DNA of 64,000 nt, from the NCBI GenBank assembly GCA_026770025.1, contig JAMXDE010000015.1, forward strand, positions 310,001 to 374,000, read 5' to 3'. How positions within the stretch are numbered: the first letter of the stretch is position 1; each line of letters begins with the position of its first letter. The translations under genes were made by a program, and so were the position numbers. Origin of the DNA: Craspedostauros australis. Taxonomy: Eukaryota > Bacillariophyta > Bacillariophyceae > Mastogloiales > Achnanthaceae. Below, piece by piece: positions 9,624 through 20,700 of this stretch. A model generated the notes under the pieces. It saw nothing but the letters and a program-made list of their open reading frames with translations. It did no database searches and was not told where the DNA came from.

Positions 9624-11518
9624 GTTGCTTCTGAGTCGCTTCTCGATGCTTTCGGTGCTCATGGTCATGTCGGAACTCTATTAGTTTGGGCTGTGCTGAG
9701 TTGTGGGTTGTGCTTTGTTGGAATCCTCTTGATTTGATAGGATTCTGGCTTCTAACTGTTGATCTTTGTATTGCTTTGTCGCGTTCGCTGATGTTCTGGT
9801 TCTATGGGTGTTGTTGTTGCTGCTGCTGCTGTTGTGCTTGTTCTTGTTTCGCTTTTGATTTTGTGAGCAGATGATGGGATGAGTGGACATCGGATGAAGT
9901 GACACGCTCACGCGCTCACTCATGCGCAAGACCGGACAGGGGGAGAAGGATGACATGTCGGCAACATGCACAGTACACTCCAACGCAAAGCAATGTAATG
10001 CATTGTTGTTGCATTCGTTGTTGCTGTTGTTGTTGTTGTTCCCTTGTCATTTGCATTCGCAACAACGTCACCAGTTTGATGAAAACACATTTATCACCCC
10101 CTTTCGTCCAACACAACCAGGAACAGCCGGTGCCGATCCCGAGAATAGGCTGGTTGATGAAGCGAGCGGTTCACCGGTCGAGAGCATTGGCGATCTCTTT
10201 GTGAACAACACATACACAGAAGCGTTGTCTTCCCCATGTTTGTTCTCCCACTGCCACACTGTCACACTGTCACACTGCCACAATGCCACAATGCCAATGA
10301 CAAGGTTAGTGTTGTTGTGTATCCCCATAGCCACGAACGGTGAACGGCGAAATGTTGGTCGTGGGTGGTACCCTGCAATCACAGACGACGTGTCGTTCCA
10401 AAATGAGACAAGTCGAGAGATGGTGAGTGTATGCAGCATTTGGCGACATACCACCCAGTCGTCCAGAAGAGCCTGTACGGTTACGGGGTACCGACAGGAA
10501 GAATGGCACCTCGAGCGATGTCCTGATCGTGCAACCCTCGGAGACCAGATTCCATCTGCAAGGCGGCTTTGGCTTGGAATTGAGACTTCGCTCGAGGCCA
10601 CCATCTCTCTCATCGTCATCACTGTCCACGAGTCGTTCCAAAACCATCATTTCCATTTGAAACTCAATCAGCATAGTTGCTGGTCCTCTGCTCTGCTCTC
10701 CTCGCTCCCCTCTTCGCCCCATCTCCCCATTTGATCTCTTCGGAGAGAGAAAGTGTTGAATGCGAGAGCGCAAACACGGCACTGGCGAATAGATCGAGCT
10801 GTCTCAACCGGCGTCAATGTCACATGACGTTGTCGTTGTCCATGAGTTGCCTCGACTTCGGGGAGAGGCATGATGTTGTCAGCGCCGTCACCGGTGTTGC
10901 AACCATGCCGACCAGTTCAGCCATCGCAACCATGGACGACGCTTCGACGGTGCGCAGCATCTGGTAATGTGCTCTACGAGAATGATCATCATTCCGTTGG
11001 GGCAGATTGCTGTGTCGTTGTTGGTGATGGAATTGCAGGGCTTGGCGAAACGGAATCGTTGTCTGCGGGATCCTTGACTAGATAGACTCATTTTTCCCGC
11101 CATTTTCGTGTTCGTGTTGTTGGTGACACGAACACCACCACAATCGAACACAATCGAACGCAATGCCACCCACCACGACAATGCGAAGTGATGTGAGATG
11201 AGGTTCGATTCTTGTGGAAGCGAACACTGCCACACAACAGAAACAGAGGCAACAACGACACTGAAAGCAAAGAGGACAGCAGCACACACTCACGTCCATC
11301 AAGTGCTGAGCTGCTTCGTGTTCCAGCCTACAGAGCGATACTTATTCCGACACAGGTCGTATAATCGTTGTGCAAACATTCATCCTCGTACATCCTCGTA
11401 CACACCAATACAGACGGAGCAGCGTACTCGTGGCTCGTAGATCGCAAACCTGCGTCAAACATAGAGAACGATAATACCAAACAGATAAAGTCGAGTGCCC
11501 GCAACAACAATCGCAACC
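9624..11518. other. 1.9-kb divergent intergenic region, unassigned frames
   Basis: Lies between a minus-strand and a plus-strand gene, so it should hold two promoters. The longest frame is 9922-10734 (+, 270 codons, ATG start), but it runs through a TTG microsatellite near 10004-10042, resembles nothing I know, and overlaps a minus-strand frame at 10068-10622. A minus-strand frame from 11111 (MAGKMSLSSQGSRRQRFRF...) is also open and unrecognised. None is supported as a gene. Confidence 0.4.
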
Positions 11519-12661
11519 ATGACAACGGAGAGCAACGGCAGCAGCAACAAGACGACGCCATCCGATGTGCCGGATGATGCCAACGCGGAGTGCGTTGGAC
11601 CGACCAGCCAGGATGCCGGCAAGTCTTCCGCGTGCGATGGATGTCCCAACCAGTCGGCCTGTGCGAGCGGGAAGTTCAACTCCCCAGATGCTCAGGATGC
11701 AGCCAAGCAACAGGTTGAGGCGTTGAAGTCCAGCCTCGACAACGTGTCCCACGTCATCCTCGTTCTCAGTGGCAAGGGCGGCGTCGGCAAGTCGACGGTG
11801 GCGGCACAGCTTTGCCACACCCTGGCAGGTCAGGGTTACGCCGTCGGGTTGCTGGACGTCGACCTTTGCGGACCGTCTGCGCCGCGGATGGCCATGGGAT
11901 CGTCCTTCCTCTCAGCACAGATCACGCGTTCCAGCTCGGGGGCATGGACGCCCGTCTACGCCAACCCAAACCTGGCCGTGATGAGCATCAGCTTCATGCT
12001 GCAGGATCATGACGCTGCGGTGGTGTGGCGTGGTCCCAGAAAGAACGGTCTGATCCAGCAATTTCTGACGGAGGTGGATTGGACCGGGGACACCGACGGC
12101 CTGGACTACCTCATCGTCGATACGCCTCCTGGAACCAGCGACGAGCACATTTCGACTGTGCAGTACCTGCAAAAGGCCGGATCCGTGGCGGGGGCCGTCA
12201 TCGTCACAACGCCCGAGGAGGTATCGCTGGCCGACGTCCGCAAGGAGATCAGCTTCTGCCAGAAGACGAAGGTCCCCATCCTCGGCGTCATCGAGAACAT
12301 GGGCAGGTACGAAGCGCAGCTTTCGTCCATGAACTTCGAGAGCGCCGCAGGTGAGGACCGCACGGAGGAGGTGCTGGCCACGCTGCGAGAGAAGTGCCCA
12401 GATGTTCTGGACACCTTCATCACGTCCAACATCTTCAGTCCGAACACTGGCGGTCCTCAGGCCATGGCGGAGAGGTACGGTTTGGAGTACTGGGGGATGC
12501 TGCCGCTGGACAAAGCCATCTTGACCTGCTGTGAAAATGGCCAGTCGGTGGTGGCGTCCCATCCAACCAGCAAGGCGAGCAAGGCGTTCGCAGGCTTCGC
12601 GGAGCGCATCCGTAAGAAGCTCCCTGTGGAAGAAACGGCAGACCAAACCATGGAGGAATAA
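11519..12661 (+). CDS. NBP35: Cytosolic Fe-S cluster scaffold ATPase NBP35 (Mrp/MinD family)
   Basis: P-loop NTPase that assembles 4Fe-4S clusters for cytosolic and nuclear proteins in the CIA pathway. 380 aa from the ATG at 11519 (context ACCATGA); the frame is open upstream only from a GTG. The N-terminal cysteines C25, C39, C42 and C48 match the C-x13-C-x2-C-x5-C ferredoxin-like motif that separates NBP35 from CFD1. Then come LSGKGGVGKST (deviant Walker A), DVDLCGPSAPRM, IVDTPPGTSDEH (switch/Walker B), VTTPEEVSLADVRKE and GVIENMG. The CPxC pair that bridges the dimer cluster in yeast and animals is not visible: the region after ENMGRYEAQ is replaced by a longer acidic insert with a single KCPD cysteine, before IFSPNTGG. 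Single exon. Confidence 0.93.
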   Translation: MTTESNGSSNKTTPSDVPDDANAECVGPTSQDAGKSSACDGCPNQSACASGKFNSPDAQDAAKQQVEALKSSLDNVSHVILVLSGKGGVGKSTVAAQLCHTLAGQGYAVGLLDVDLCGPSAPRMAMGSSFLSAQITRSSSGAWTPVYANPNLAVMSISFMLQDHDAAVVWRGPRKNGLIQQFLTEVDWTGDTDGLDYLIVDTPPGTSDEHISTVQYLQKAGSVAGAVIVTTPEEVSLADVRKEISFCQKTKVPILGVIENMGRYEAQLSSMNFESAAGEDRTEEVLATLREKCPDVLDTFITSNIFSPNTGGPQAMAERYGLEYWGMLPLDKAILTCCENGQSVVASHPTSKASKAFAGFAERIRKKLPVEETADQTMEE

Positions 12662-12995
12662 AGCAGAGTTGAGCAGAGAAAACCGTGGAGATAATAGAAC
12701 TTGAGGCTCTCTCTTTCTCCTTTGAATAACAGCGACTTCGTGGGCTGGCAATGTGTTGAAGTCACTCTCAGCTTTCGCAAGCGCGAACGAATTGTGGACT
12801 TCCTTTCCATGCTACTGTTGTACTATTTATTTTATGCACACTCCAAGTGTCGGAGTACCTGAGAGCGGGAGCGAGTCAAGATGCCATGACCACCAAAGAA
12901 ACGGATTTCAAAGCCACAAAGTCCATGAAGTTCCAAATACTGAGACAACAAGAAATTAGAATATTTATAGCATAAATTTGACATGCGTATGGCAA
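12662..12995. other. Intergenic, no gene seen
   Basis: 3' flank of NBP35 and AT-rich 5' flank of the tRNA gene. Nothing coding recognised. Confidence 0.5.
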
Positions 12996-13067
12996 GTCGT
13001 CTTGGTCTAGGGGCATGATTCCACTTTAGGGTGGTGGAGGTCCCGGGTTCGATTCCCGGAGACGACC
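12996..13067 (+). tRNA. tRNA-Pro (anticodon AGG)
   Basis: Folds as a full cloverleaf of 72 nt without an intron. Acceptor GTCGTCT pairs with AGACGAC, and the discriminator is C. The anticodon stem CCACT/GGTGG encloses the loop TTAGGGT, so positions 34-36 are AGG (Pro, codon CCU). The T arm is CCGGG-TTCGATT-CCCGG. The internal promoter is clear: A box TGGTCTAGGGG and B box GGTTCGATTCC. CCA is not encoded, as expected in a nucleus. Confidence 0.95.
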
Positions 13068-13072
13068 TTTTT
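13068..13072 (+). terminator. RNA polymerase III T-run terminator
   Basis: Five consecutive T directly after the discriminator base of tRNA-Pro, the usual Pol III stop. Confidence 0.85.
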
Positions 13073-13458
13073 GTTCGCGAAGTTGTTGCGATTGTTGCAG
13101 TCGAGGATATCATCCATGACTGGATGGAGCATTTTTGAGCTGATAACCCAATGTTTCAGAATGCGTTCGTGTTCCGTCTGGAAGTCTCCTTTCACGCAAC
13201 AGCCTCCACGCACTCCTCGCCGCAGAATGCCCAACTTCTTCCACGCAACACACCAGAGAGAGCTTCAACCAGGGGGAGGCTCTCACCGCCAGTCGTCAAC
13301 GAAAGCACTTGTGATACCATTCGCAACAATTCGTCGCCACAACACACTCGGCCAGAGCAACCCACATTCGTATCAAAAGCAAGTAGGCTCGTCTTCTTAC
13401 AATTTTATTGTTCGGTTATAATTGAACTCGCAGATCATCAACCCCCAACAGCTCCATC
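13073..13458. other. Intergenic, no gene seen
   Basis: Between tRNA-Pro and the RRM gene; includes that gene's promoter and 5' leader. No recognisable frame. Confidence 0.5.
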
Positions 13459-15527
13459 ATGATCATCACCAAGCAAGTCGTTCTGCTGCTCTCGCTCAGC
13501 GCCACCGTGTGCGAAGCCTGGGTTCTTCCATCCAAACCGCTCACCTCTGTCGTCCAGCGCCAGAAGCAATCCGTCTTCACCGCCCTCCATGCCGTTGCAG
13601 GCGACGAGGTTGGCGACGCCGTCAACGTCGTTGACACGCCAGCAGAGGAGACCGCCGTTGAATCCGCTTCGGAGGAGACCACCGTTGAATCCGCTTCGGA
13701 GGAGACCGCCGTTGAATCCGCTTCAGAGGAGACCACCGTTGAATCCACTTCGGAGGAGACCACCGTTGCATCCGCTTCGGAGGAGACCGCCGTTGAATCC
13801 GCATCGGAGGAAGGCGCAGAAGCCGTGCCTGCCAAGCCAATGACGACCGGTTTCTTCAACAAGGACGAAGAGCGCTTCACCATCTTCATCGGCAACCTGC
13901 CATTCGACGTCACCGTCGAAGAGATCAAGGAGGTGTACGCCGAGTTTGGCGGCGTCAAATTCGTCAGCCTCCCACGCCACAGACAGACCGGACGCGGACG
14001 CGGTTTCGCGTTCGTCGACATGTCCTCCAAGGAGGAAATGGATCTTGCCATCACGGGCACCAATGGCCGCGACATCGCAGGACGTCAAATCCGCGTCGAG
14101 AACTCTGACGATCGCCAAACCGCCAAACCAAAAATCAAGCATGTCGACGAAGGCTTCGGCAAGGTCTACATCGGAAGCCTTCCATTCGACGTCACGGAGG
14201 CTGACATCAAGGAGCTCTTCGTTCAGTTCGGAGAGGTCCGCGATATCTACCTTCCAAAGAGAGATGATGGTGTTTTGAAGGGATTCGGATTCGTCACGAT
14301 TGAGTCCGATGCCATCGAAACCGCCATCGACACCTTGAACGTGAGTCAAACAACATGCAACATGCGTGGCCAATGAGAGAGCAACACCAGCGCCTGTCGT
14401 GCTGCCGTTCTGGTATGCGTTGAACTTCATGATGAAACCCTTCGGAAATATCCCGTGCGTTCCGTGGTCATGAGTGCGCACACCTACCATGCAAATATTG
14501 TGTTCATCTTGTGCACTGCTCTATTCAATTGCGCTCCATGCAACTTCGCATCGGATGCCCATGCTGTTTATGGTTTGTACGATCAACTTCCCTCGTTCCG
14601 TATTCTCATCTTCTCGGTTCCTCTCGTGAACAACTCTCTCACGCGCCTGGTCCGCTCATCCTTCACCGTCTGATATCACGTTCTCATACGATGCTACTCA
14701 ACATGATACAACACTACTCCAATACAATCCATGACAATGAAATTCACAACCGACATCAATGACGCAACCGAACGAATGCAGGGAGATGAATCTTTGGGCC
14801 GACGGGTGACGGTGAGCCACCCGCGTCCACCGCAGAAGAACCGCGGTCAAAGAGGTGAGTGCAGTTTGGGTCTGCTCGAATCGATGTTGCGCGGATCTGC
14901 AACACCCCATTGGCATCCTGCTACGTCTGGTGTATATACTGCTGCCTCCACTACTCTCGTCGCGACCGACATGGGGGAGCATCCGCCTCATTTTATGCTT
15001 TGACAACCTCACTGGAAATGTGCTCTAACAATCTCCCCTGTCGCGCCTTCCTATTGTTTCCATTTGGCACGTGATCGTAAACCCGAAACTCCACGACGCC
15101 TAATCCATCCATCCCCAATGGCAACCATCACCATCGCCCACCATCACTACGCCATATGCATTCCATAACCTGCCCACGCATCACAACAGTCAAAAGCGTG
15201 AAGATGTTCTGCGGCAACCTTTCTTGGGACACCAACCCAGAGACTCTTGAGGACGTGTTCAGCGAGTTCGGCGAAGTTCTGGACTGCTACGTACCAACGG
15301 ACCGCGACACCGGCAACCGCAAGGGATTTGCGTTCGTCACCATGAGCAAAGAAGACGCCCAATCTGCTCTCGACAACCTCGACGGCATGGAGCTCGATGA
15401 CCGCATCATCCGCGTGTCCGAGGCCACCGCCCGTCCTTCCGGAAAACAGAACAACCAGAACCGCTGGGACGACAACAATGGCAACAACGGCGGCGATGAG
15501 AGCGGAAGCGATGTGCTGAGATGGTAA
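13459..15527 (+). CDS. Plastid-targeted three-RRM RNA-binding protein, three exons
   Basis: Exons 13459-14340, 14782-14854 and 15190-15527 (donors GTGAGT, acceptors TGCAG and AACAG; phases 0 and 1 fit exactly) give 430 aa. Residues 1-20 are a signal peptide ending VCEA|WVLPS, the aromatic-junction plastid signal. Residues 63-116 are six copies of a nine-residue EET(A/T)VESAS unit. RRM1 is about 141-215 (RNP2 IFIGNL, RNP1 RGRGFAFV). RRM2 is about 235-305 (VYIGSL, LKGFGFVT) and is completed by the 73-nt exon 2. RRM3 is encoded by exon 3 (MFCGNL, RKGFAFVT), followed by an Asn/Gly-rich tail. Plastid RRM proteins of this kind (cpRNP-like) bind and stabilise chloroplast transcripts; the target here is unknown. 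Confidence 0.9.
13645..13806 (+). repeat. 27-bp coding minisatellite, six units
   Basis: Six in-frame 27-bp units in exon 1 of the RRM gene, encoding EET(A/T)VESAS variants. The DNA copies are nearly identical (GAGGAGACCGCCGTTGAATC and variants), so copy number may vary between alleles. Confidence 0.9.
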
Positions 15528-16939
15528 ATCGATGACCACCATTCGCACGCAAACCACGAGGATGGGAAGGGCGGAAGAAGGCAGCACGCCGGATCGTGTC
15601 GTCTAAGTAAGATCTGATATAGAACAATACTTTAAGACAACATCGAGTTGACAGCAGAATGATCAACCGACAGTACTGGATTCTGGGGGATGCGAGCTGG
15701 GCTCCATCCATTCTCCATCGAGGGGACGAGGCATCGGAGTCAATCTGTCAGCCCAGGCAACACGCAAGCGACCAGTACGAGTACTCATCCGAGCAACGCT
15801 ATGTAGTCAATCATTCATCAATTAGTTGATGAAGAAGAATCACAATGAAAGTCTGCCATATATTCCACTCTCTATCATCATTGCCATGGAGCATGTACAT
15901 TGCGCATGCGCTTGCTCGTACGGCAAAGTACCTAGAGCGCTCTGGCAGGTTTTCTTTCTCGCACTTTCTCTACACATTGTCACCACACATGAGCATGATG
16001 AACGGCCGACGTGCGAATAGCCTTCTTTTGCTTCTTCACTTGTGTAGTATGCTCGTGCGCATGGTACATCAATAGTTGCTTGTATTCCACATAATAGTAT
16101 ACGTGTAATCAAGTGACACCGTTGAATTACTTTCATCTATCGTCAAGATTCTGCCACTCATCGGCATTCACAGATGCGCGCGATGCCACGATCAACAAAA
16201 GAGTCACACAGCTATCATTTTGGAAGAACGACTCGACAAAACTTGCACAAGAGTTCGTTTGTTGGAGAATTCCTTCGTTGAAGATCCAAAACACCGTCAC
16301 CAGCTCAACCCAAACCAGTCGCCATGTCACGTTTGCAATCGCCACCCAACCAAACACGACACTGACGTCAGCAGCAACGCCTCGTATCTTTTCTTCTCCG
16401 ATCCGCAATGCCAACAACGCACAAACACACGCAAAATCATCGCAGAGAAGGAGAAATTAAGACCATGGCGGAAACGAGCTCCAGTGTGGAGATGACCGCA
16501 TCGATAGCGGTGGCACAAACAAACACGGCACTGGGTGTCAACATCCAACATCCAACTCATTGAACCTTCTGGTGTCACCCGCCACAACACACATCAGACA
16601 ACACACATCAGACAACAAACCACACCCTTCACTAGCCATCTCATCGCATCTTGGTGGTTCCAAGAAAGAGCAAGTTCGCAAACAGCACCCAAAGCAACAG
16701 TCATCACAAGCGAAACCCAATTCGGTACTGTGTTCATCCATCGGCCAATCCGTCGATCCATCCATCCATCCCATCCAAACCAACTCGGCTCATAAAATTG
16801 AAACCGCAACAACAAACAAGCACACCAAAAGTAAAGTAATTCAACAAAAAGACAACTTGACACAAGCCACATCACAACCACAATAACACACACGACAATA
16901 ACCAATACCTTCAATACCACCAATCACAAGAATAACAAC
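15528..16939. other. 1.4-kb intergenic region, no gene seen
   Basis: Two plus-strand genes flank it. It is CA-rich and pyrimidine-poor toward 16800-16939, consistent with a long 5' leader of the Tic20-like gene. Frames on both strands are short and unrecognised; those antisense to the leader run into the next gene and are shadows. Confidence 0.45.
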
Positions 16940-18154
16940 ATGAAGCTCACACTTGCCACATCCACCATCATGGGCGCCGCCGTTCTCTGCAGCACCCAGC
17001 AGGCCGATGCCTTTTCGACGCCAACTCCCCGCGGAGCCAATTCTCTGAGTCGCAACCGCATGAACGTCCACAGCACACCGACGCTTTCGTTGTCGCCGAC
17101 TGCCAGAATCGCCGCCTCCACGCAACTGTACTCCCAATCCACCGATGCGCAGGTCAAGAACGACGATGAAATCGAACGCCTCAAGTCCATGGCCGCCAAG
17201 CTGCGTGCGGAGGCAGCCGCCCTGGAAGCCGACCGCGCGGACGAACTCGCCGAGGCCGCCGAGAATGCTTTCCGCAAATTCGACACCAACAAGGACGGCG
17301 AAGTCTCCTTCGATGAGCTCAAGGCGGGACTGGAGAAGATCCTCAAAACGGATCTCCCGGATCAGCGCGTGAGAAAGCTCATGGAGGATTTCGACGTGTC
17401 CGGCGACGGCGCCCTGCAGCTGGATGAATTTGTCGGCGTGGACAAGTTCCGAAACAAGATCGAGGCACTCGCGCGGGAGGAGAAGGCGCAGGCAAGAGAG
17501 GCGGCTAAGCAGGCGCAGCTGGCAGCCGAAAATGCCGCCCTGGCACAGGCCAAGCTGGATCTCATCAACGACAAGGCACCCACGACGAAGGACAAGGTCC
17601 TGTCGGTGTTGCCGTACCTGTTCCCCCTGATGGACAGCCTCCAATTCGGACGTTTCCTCGTCATGGAGAACCAGGACAACCCCGCCGCCATCGCCTTGGC
17701 CTTGCTGTACACGCTGTACAGATCCGTCCCATTCTCCGGATTCATCACTTTCCTCGTCCTCAACGTCCTTTCCGGAAACCCAGGATTGAACCGCCTCATC
17801 CGATTCAACATGCAGCAGGCCATCTTCTTGGACATCGCTCTCTTCTTCCCTGGTCTCCTTGCCGCCATCTTCGCGCTCGTCATGGGCGGTGCCGGTGTCA
17901 GTGTCCCATCCGTCGTCACTGAGCTCGGTTCGGACCTCATCTTCGGCAGTCTCCTCCTGGCCGTGGCCTACTGCACCGTCAGCTCCCTGGCCGGGGCCAC
18001 GCCGAACAAGCTCCCCCTCATCTCCAAGGCAGTCGAAGACAGAACCCTGTCGGCCGACATGTTCGATGACACTGGCCGATTCATCCCACGCAACATGCGC
18101 GACGAAGATGAAGCCCAGACCGACAACAAGAAGGACGACAAGGATGGGAAGTAA
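16940..18154 (+). CDS. Plastid EF-hand/Tic20-like fusion protein
   Basis: 404 aa, one exon. Signal peptide 1-24 ends ADA|FSTPT, a textbook diatom plastid junction, followed by a Ser/Arg-rich transit region to about 65. A helical stretch leads into two canonical calcium loops: DTNKDGEVSFDE (115-126) and DVSGDGALQLDE (152-163), each with Asp at 1 and Glu at 12. An Ala/Glu/Lys-rich helix (165-212) follows. Residues about 220-350 are four hydrophobic segments with LPYLFPLMDSLQFGRFL, a VPFSGFITFLVLN segment and LIRFNMQQAIFLDI, the signature of the Tic20/Ycf60 family of inner-envelope import-channel proteins. The tail is acidic. The Tic20 part predicts the innermost plastid membrane; calcium control of import is an inference from the fusion. 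Confidence 0.87.
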   Translation: MKLTLATSTIMGAAVLCSTQQADAFSTPTPRGANSLSRNRMNVHSTPTLSLSPTARIAASTQLYSQSTDAQVKNDDEIERLKSMAAKLRAEAAALEADRADELAEAAENAFRKFDTNKDGEVSFDELKAGLEKILKTDLPDQRVRKLMEDFDVSGDGALQLDEFVGVDKFRNKIEALAREEKAQAREAAKQAQLAAENAALAQAKLDLINDKAPTTKDKVLSVLPYLFPLMDSLQFGRFLVMENQDNPAAIALALLYTLYRSVPFSGFITFLVLNVLSGNPGLNRLIRFNMQQAIFLDIALFFPGLLAAIFALVMGGAGVSVPSVVTELGSDLIFGSLLLAVAYCTVSSLAGATPNKLPLISKAVEDRTLSADMFDDTGRFIPRNMRDEDEAQTDNKKDDKDGK

Positions 18155-18367
18155 ATGAAACGAGGGGCGCAAAGCAACACATGAAGGAAAATGTGGAGTC
18201 GAACACAACAAGCAAAACCACAACTGTAACCAACAATACAAACGCCAACACATACACACACATCCGAACAGACAGACACGTATTCAAACGGACATGTGTA
18301 AACAGACATACATGTATATAGACCAACACATCAACAGACAGACAAACAGACATTCGAAGTGGATGAT

Positions 18368-18431
18368 GTTGTTGTTGTTGTTGTTTTGTTTTGTTTTGTT
18401 TTGTTTTGTTTTGTTTTGTTTTGTTTTGTTT
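18368..18431. repeat. GTT then TTTTG microsatellite
   Basis: A short GTT run passes directly into about ten TTTTG units in the 3' flank of the Tic20-like gene. Confidence 0.95.
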
Positions 18432-19472
18432 GCGATCCTCTCCACATCACAATCATCGCGGACATCGTCGCCATCTCTTTCTATCTGTCTTGAGCTCACC
18501 TGTCACAACTCATCTCCCTTGAGTGTGTCCACGATGGAGGGAACTTCGCCCCAGAGTGGTATTGCTCCAGCTTGTTGCCGATGTGCGTGTCGAAGAGAAA
18601 TGTGAGGATTCGTGACTCGAGAATCGCGCTTGACTCGCTCCTCGCGGACCATTGGGCACAACATAGTACAAGTTCGGACGGCGACACTCCCAACTTGGGA
18701 GGATATGACTGCAGATCGGGTGCAAGCGATGGATAGATCGAGCAGCCATCGGCCAGTAGATGTGTGCGTGCAGCATTTCCGACGCGCGCAACGCTACATC
18801 CGCGGCCGCAGCTCATGCTGGCAGCCAAGAGCACGAATCGATCAGGAATTGACGAGAAGGCAACATGAAGAACAACGTTCAGCGGCATTCAAAGCACATC
18901 TTGACGGCATGGCGGAGAGGAGACCGTGTGGAGTCCTCAACATCCGTATGCTGGGAGGAGACATCCATTGGCAGTGCTTCCGCTGCCACCATGGACATCG
19001 TTGACGTCCTTCACAACATCGATGATGAATTCAATTGAGTGTCATTTGTGCTCGGTCTTGGTGTGAGCGTGCTCATGCACAGTGTGGTGTTGGGAGTGCG
19101 GTTGCCGGATTCATCCCTCGTGGCTCCATCTTCCGCAAATGCTTGGCTTGCACCTTCAGACGGCGGAGACGACGAGAAAGTCTCAGACAACGGCAGCGGA
19201 ACTCACCTCGTCTGCGGTCGGGCGGTCCTGCTTGATGCGATGATCGAGAGGCAGCATGATGCTCGGTCGATAGCGGTGATCCCGGATGGATCCACAGCAC
19301 GAGTAGAGCGGAGATCTGTGTTGTGGTCATGAACACTCGTACGCTGGTGGTTGTTCCGTTTTGTCATTGATGTGTTCACTTTGTGGCCGATTTGTGATGG
19401 GCGATCGTGAGTTGAGAATGCAAAGACGCTTTTGACGGATCCAACACAGAGGTCACAAAACCACACACGAGC

Positions 19473-19513
19473 CCATCCATCCATCCATCCATCCATCCAT
19501 CCACCCACCCACC
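19473..19513. repeat. CATC/CACC microsatellite
   Basis: Seven or more CATC units followed by CACC units. Confidence 0.95.
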
Positions 19514-20700
19514 ACCGAATCGACAACAGCAACAGGAACAACACAAGACCGCACCATCGCTGGCCAATCCACTTGTACCGAATACACAATCGACAGCAGC
19601 CGTGTTGTTGGCAATCATCTCTCGGATGCTTCGACAAGCCGCTTGCACACCGTCACCACACCGACCCTCCTGTCATGTGTCAGTAGTGGAATCGGCTTCG
19701 GAGTATACGCGAACTGGCGCTAATGGAGATGTTACCGTCCGCGCCGACGTGCTTTGTGATGAGCTCTTCTTGTGATGGAGCTGCTGTCCGTACATACATT
19801 TGCAGTGATACTTCACAATAATGCTCGATCTCATCTCCAACTCTTCACGCCAGGAGCAGACTTCGCGAGGAATGGCTGTCCATCAGCGCCACTGCTGTCA
19901 CAGGATTCCAACTCTCACAGCACGATAGTTGCGTGTGTTCGTCCGCTGCCATCATCAGTCAAACCCATGCAACCCATACCCCGATCCAGCAAACGCACGC
20001 AGTCGATGAGAGTATTCCATCTCCGACGACACCAAAGAAGTCAAAGCGAGTACGGCGATCATGTGGGAGGCACACCTTGTGTTTAGGATACTCTGTGTTG
20101 GACCCGATGAAATCGTACGTGTTCCAGTACTCCTATTGCTGGAGTATTGAGAATCGAATGTCATGAGGATGTGTCTTGTGGGAAGTGCATGGTGCAGAGC
20201 TTCAGAGTGACACGGATGTAGGAGCCTGTTGCGATTCGTCATCGCCATGGTCCTCAACGTTGTTGTTGCCATTCTTGTCCCGATTGCAACATCCCAAACC
20301 AAAATGCATGCTTGTCGTAAACGCAATGCATGTGCCGAGTATGCTGTGCTCCGCTCATATCCACACCCGCAAGTCACGGCGCTAGCGCATGAGCCTGATT
20401 CGTACGCGTAGCTGCAGCTGCCGATCCTCAGTTGTTGAGAGGGCCGCGAGACACATGGATCAACCAACCAACCAACCAACCAACGAGTCGGGTTGGCCGG
20501 TGCATTCAGGCTGTGCCACATCCACATCCACGCACCTGATCAACAAAGTCAACACAGCAATCATCATCTCAGAATGCGGCTGGCGGAGCTAAGCAATAAC
20601 GACATGCTTGAACGAAGCTCTTACACACGGTCTACATTCAAAAGCAAGACAATGGCTACTGCTTGCCTCCAACTTGGATTTGGCGCAATTGATGCTGATA

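Larger units (their letters stand above)
18155..20695. other. 2.5-kb gene desert with microsatellites
   Basis: No frame on either strand looks like a protein I know; the longest pair (18612-19004 plus, 18496-18888 minus) overlap each other and lack domains. Contains the TTTTG and CATC repeats listed separately and a short AACC run at 20461-20484. It ends at the target-site copy flanking the retrotransposon. Confidence 0.45.

Noticed and set aside
9922-10734. Plus-strand frame of 270 codons with an ATG and a poly-Leu stretch
   Set aside because: The Leu run is a TTG microsatellite, the rest is unlike any protein I know, and overlapping minus-strand frames are equally open. Kept only as a note in the intergenic entry.
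18368-20484. Regular short repeats as a possible CRISPR-like array
   Set aside because: They are simple microsatellites (TTTTG, CATC, AACC) without spacers, in a nuclear eukaryotic genome.
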